This document shows positions 7,264-9,502 of a stretch of 9,502 nt of DNA, piece by piece; the first letter of the stretch is position 1, and each line of letters begins with the position of its first letter. This stretch comes from Pseudomonadota bacterium. GTDB taxonomy: Bacteria; Pseudomonadota; Gammaproteobacteria; Xanthomonadales; Xanthomonadaceae. A program made the translations under genes and the position numbers. The DNA is taken from NCBI GenBank assembly GCA_023423855.1, contig JAFAEU010000019.1, forward strand, positions 1 through 9,502, given 5' to 3'. A model generated the notes under the pieces. That model had not been told where the DNA came from. It was given only the letters and a program-made list of their open reading frames with translations, and did no database searches.

Positions 7264-7346
7264 TTGTCATCCCGAACGCAGTGAGGGATCTGCTTCTCGA
7301 CCCGCGGCAGGTGAAAGCAGATCCCTCACTGCGTTCGGGATGACAA
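7264..7346. repeat. Perfect 32-bp inverted repeat with 19-nt loop, REP/MITE-like
   Basis: The arms 7264-7295 and 7315-7346 are exact reverse complements (left arm TTGTCATCCCGAACGCAGTG..., right arm ending ...GTTCGGGATGACAA). The loop is 7296-7314. The arms have lower G+C than the surrounding genes. The length, perfection and GTCATCCCGAACG-type ends resemble small dispersed intergenic palindromes seen in many bacterial genomes. It has no coding capacity. As RNA it would form a very stable stem but lacks a clean T-tract on either side, so it is not a textbook Rho-independent terminator. That it belongs to a dispersed family is inference. Confidence 0.85.
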
Positions 7347-7359
7347 AGCCTTAGGCTTC

Positions 7360-7398
7360 CCCGACTCCCGACTCCCGACTCCCGACTCCCGACTCCCG
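7360..7398. repeat. Heptad tandem repeat (CCCGACT)5, predicted G-quadruplex on the minus strand
   Basis: Five CCCGACT units lie head to tail (7360-7394), followed by CCCG (7395-7398), which reaches the A of the dtd start codon at 7399. On the minus strand this reads GGG tracts separated by 4-nt AGTC loops. Six GGG tracts are available, which satisfies the standard intramolecular G-quadruplex pattern (four runs of three Gs with short loops). GGGNATC heptads of similar design are known to be enriched in Xanthomonas; GGGAGTC here is a variant. Such arrays can vary in copy number. Confidence 0.9.
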
Positions 7399-7839
7399 AT
7401 GCTCTCCCTCATCCAGCGCGTCACCGAAGCCAGCGTCTCCGTCGACGGTGAAGCCGTCGGCCGCATCGGCCCCGGCCTGCTGGCGCTGGTGGGCGTGGAG
7501 CCGGGCGACGGCGAGGCGCAGGTGGCGCGGATGGCCGAACGCCTGCTCGGCTACCGGGTCTTCGCCGACGCGCAGGGGCGCATGAACCGCTCGCTGGCCG
7601 ACACCGGCGGCGGCCTGCTCCTGGTCAGCCAGTTCACCCTGGCCGCCGACACCCGCTCGGGGATGCGGCCGGGCTTCAGCACCGCCGCGGCCCCGGACGA
7701 GGCCGAGCGGGTCTTCGCCCGACTGCTGGCTGAATGCCGGTCGCGGCACCCGGCGCCGGTGGAAACCGGCCGGTTCGGGGCGCACATGGTCGTCGCCCTG
7801 GTCAACGACGGGCCGGTGACCTTCCTCCTCAGGGCCTGA
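7399..7839 (+). CDS. dtd: D-aminoacyl-tRNA deacylase
   Basis: Dtd is a cytoplasmic homodimer that hydrolyses D-aminoacyl-tRNAs and Gly-tRNA(Ala), protecting translation from wrong amino acids. The 146-residue length is normal. The N-terminus MLSLIQRVTEASVSVDG and GRIGPGLLALVGV (21-33) are family-typical. The active-site motif SQFTL is at 77-81, and NDGPVTF (136-142) contains the Gly138-Pro139 pair that forms the cross-subunit cis-proline selectivity motif. The start at 7399 is secure. No other ATG, GTG or TTG occurs in frame between it and the in-frame stop at 7312-7314, and the conserved domain begins at residue 1. No Shine-Dalgarno is present, because the CCCGACT array occupies that position. 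It lies 204 nt before rpoD on the same strand. Confidence 0.95.
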   Translation: MLSLIQRVTEASVSVDGEAVGRIGPGLLALVGVEPGDGEAQVARMAERLLGYRVFADAQGRMNRSLADTGGGLLLVSQFTLAADTRSGMRPGFSTAAAPDEAERVFARLLAECRSRHPAPVETGRFGAHMVVALVNDGPVTFLLRA

Positions 7840-7906
7840 TTTCGCCCGCCGGACGGCCCGGAATGTCCGGCAAGGGCCGGAAATGCCGATGGATCGGCCG
7901 GGGTGG

Positions 7907-7934
7907 CTGGAAACCGGCGATTCCGGGCCCATAT
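7907..7934 (+). promoter_or_regulatory. Candidate sigma-32 (RpoH) type promoter upstream of rpoD
   Basis: CTGGAA (7907-7912) matches the sigma-32 -35 element CTTGAA at 5 of 6 positions. GCCCATAT (7927-7934) matches the -10 element CCCCATnT at all but its first base. The 14-nt spacing is within the accepted range. E. coli rpoD is known to have a heat-shock promoter, which makes the position plausible. In G+C-rich DNA such partial matches arise by chance, so this is a candidate only. Confidence 0.35.
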
Positions 7935-8001
7935 CGTCGCCAGCCGGGCCGTTCCAGGTCCCGGCCGTGTCCCTTCCGCGCGGGAACCCCGTCCGGCGGA
8001 A

Positions 8002-8010
8002 TGGTATAAT
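8002..8010 (+). promoter_or_regulatory. Extended -10 promoter of rpoD (TGGTATAAT)
   Basis: TATAAT at 8005-8010 is a perfect -10 hexamer, and TG at 8002-8003 makes an extended -10 (TGnTATAAT). No good -35 hexamer lies 15-19 nt upstream, which fits extended -10 promoters. Transcription would begin near 8016-8018, giving a leader of about 26-28 nt. Such an A+T-rich hexamer stands out sharply in this region. Confidence 0.75.
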
Positions 8011-8043
8011 TACGGGTTCACTTTTCTCCCCGGTGCGCGCCAC

Positions 8044-9502
<1,459 letters not shown>

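Larger units (their letters stand above)
7168..7398. other. Divergent intergenic region between the acyltransferase and dtd
   Basis: No protein-coding frame is credible here. From left to right it holds a weak minus-strand -10-like TACACT (7175-7180) next to the acyltransferase start, a perfect GGGGCGCCCC palindrome (7250-7259), a perfect 32-bp inverted repeat (7264-7346), a 13-nt dyad AAGCCTTAGGCTT (7346-7358), and five heptads of CCCGACT running into the dtd ATG. Only 52 nt separate the large inverted repeat from dtd, and 39 of these belong to the heptad array. Any dtd promoter must therefore lie within or left of the inverted repeat, or overlap the array. Confidence 0.7.
7840..8043 (+). 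other. dtd-rpoD intergenic control region
   Basis: This 204-nt gap is rich in dyad symmetry. It has GCCGGAC/GTCCGGC (7848-7854/7865-7871, 10-nt loop), GCCGAT-GG-ATCGGC (7885-7898), and a spaced 10-bp inverted pair GGCCCGGAAT (7855-7864) and ATTCCGGGCC (7920-7929). None is followed by a T-tract, so no intrinsic terminator for dtd is called. The right half holds a heat-shock-like promoter candidate and an extended -10 promoter for rpoD. No small ORF or RNA gene is recognised. Confidence 0.6.

Noticed and set aside
5056..7284. Long plus-strand open frame opposite the YdbT-like, YdbS-like and acyltransferase genes
   Set aside because: Arg/Ala/Gln-rich shadow translation with no motif; the minus-strand genes have clear family signatures and coupled starts.
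7264..7346. Inverted repeat as a CRISPR unit or Rho-independent terminator
   Set aside because: There is one hairpin only, no repeated spacers, and no T-tract after either arm; a terminator is also not expected between divergent genes.

Overview
The window is about 70% G+C by eye. It reads as an ordinary chromosomal segment from a gammaproteobacterium of the Xanthomonadaceae/Lysobacteraceae type (Xanthomonas, Stenotrophomonas, Lysobacter, Luteimonas). The RpoD protein matches that lineage closely as I remember it, and the window holds a GGG-heptad tandem repeat of a kind known from xanthomonads. I cannot name a genus or species from sequence alone.

Layout. (1) 1-945, plus strand: the 3' part of rsmB, the 16S rRNA m5C967 methyltransferase. 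(2) 1117-1992, plus strand: a family 2 glycosyltransferase standing alone. (3) 2014-7167, minus strand: a compact five-gene unit read right to left. It encodes an LpxL/HtrB-type acyltransferase, a one-domain bPH2 membrane protein (YdbS-like), a three-domain bPH2 membrane protein (YdbT-like), a GT4 glycosyltransferase and a GT9 heptosyltransferase-like protein. The first four genes overlap at every junction (4, 17 and 4 nt); the last follows a 49-nt gap. (4) 7168-7398: a divergent intergenic region with a perfect 32-bp inverted repeat and a (CCCGACT)5 tandem repeat that touches the dtd start codon. (5) 7399-7839, plus strand: dtd, D-aminoacyl-tRNA deacylase. (6) 7840-8043: the rpoD upstream region, with an extended -10 promoter and a heat-shock-like promoter candidate. 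(7) 8044-9502, plus strand: rpoD, the primary sigma factor, cut by the window end.

How the genes fit together. The minus-strand unit and the convergent GT2 gene combine an acyl-chain transferase, three sugar transferases and two membrane bPH2 proteins. That fits synthesis or modification of an envelope glycolipid such as lipid A/LPS core. The pathway assignment is inference; no substrate can be read from the sequence. The flanking genes (rsmB, dtd, rpoD) are translation and transcription housekeeping genes.

Novelty. I see no defence system, mobile element with genes, CRISPR array, tRNA or rRNA. The points most worth a second look are the 7250-7398 noncoding block (large hairpin plus predicted G-quadruplex at a start codon with no Shine-Dalgarno), the coupled acyltransferase-bPH2-bPH2-glycosyltransferase unit, and the rpoD control region.
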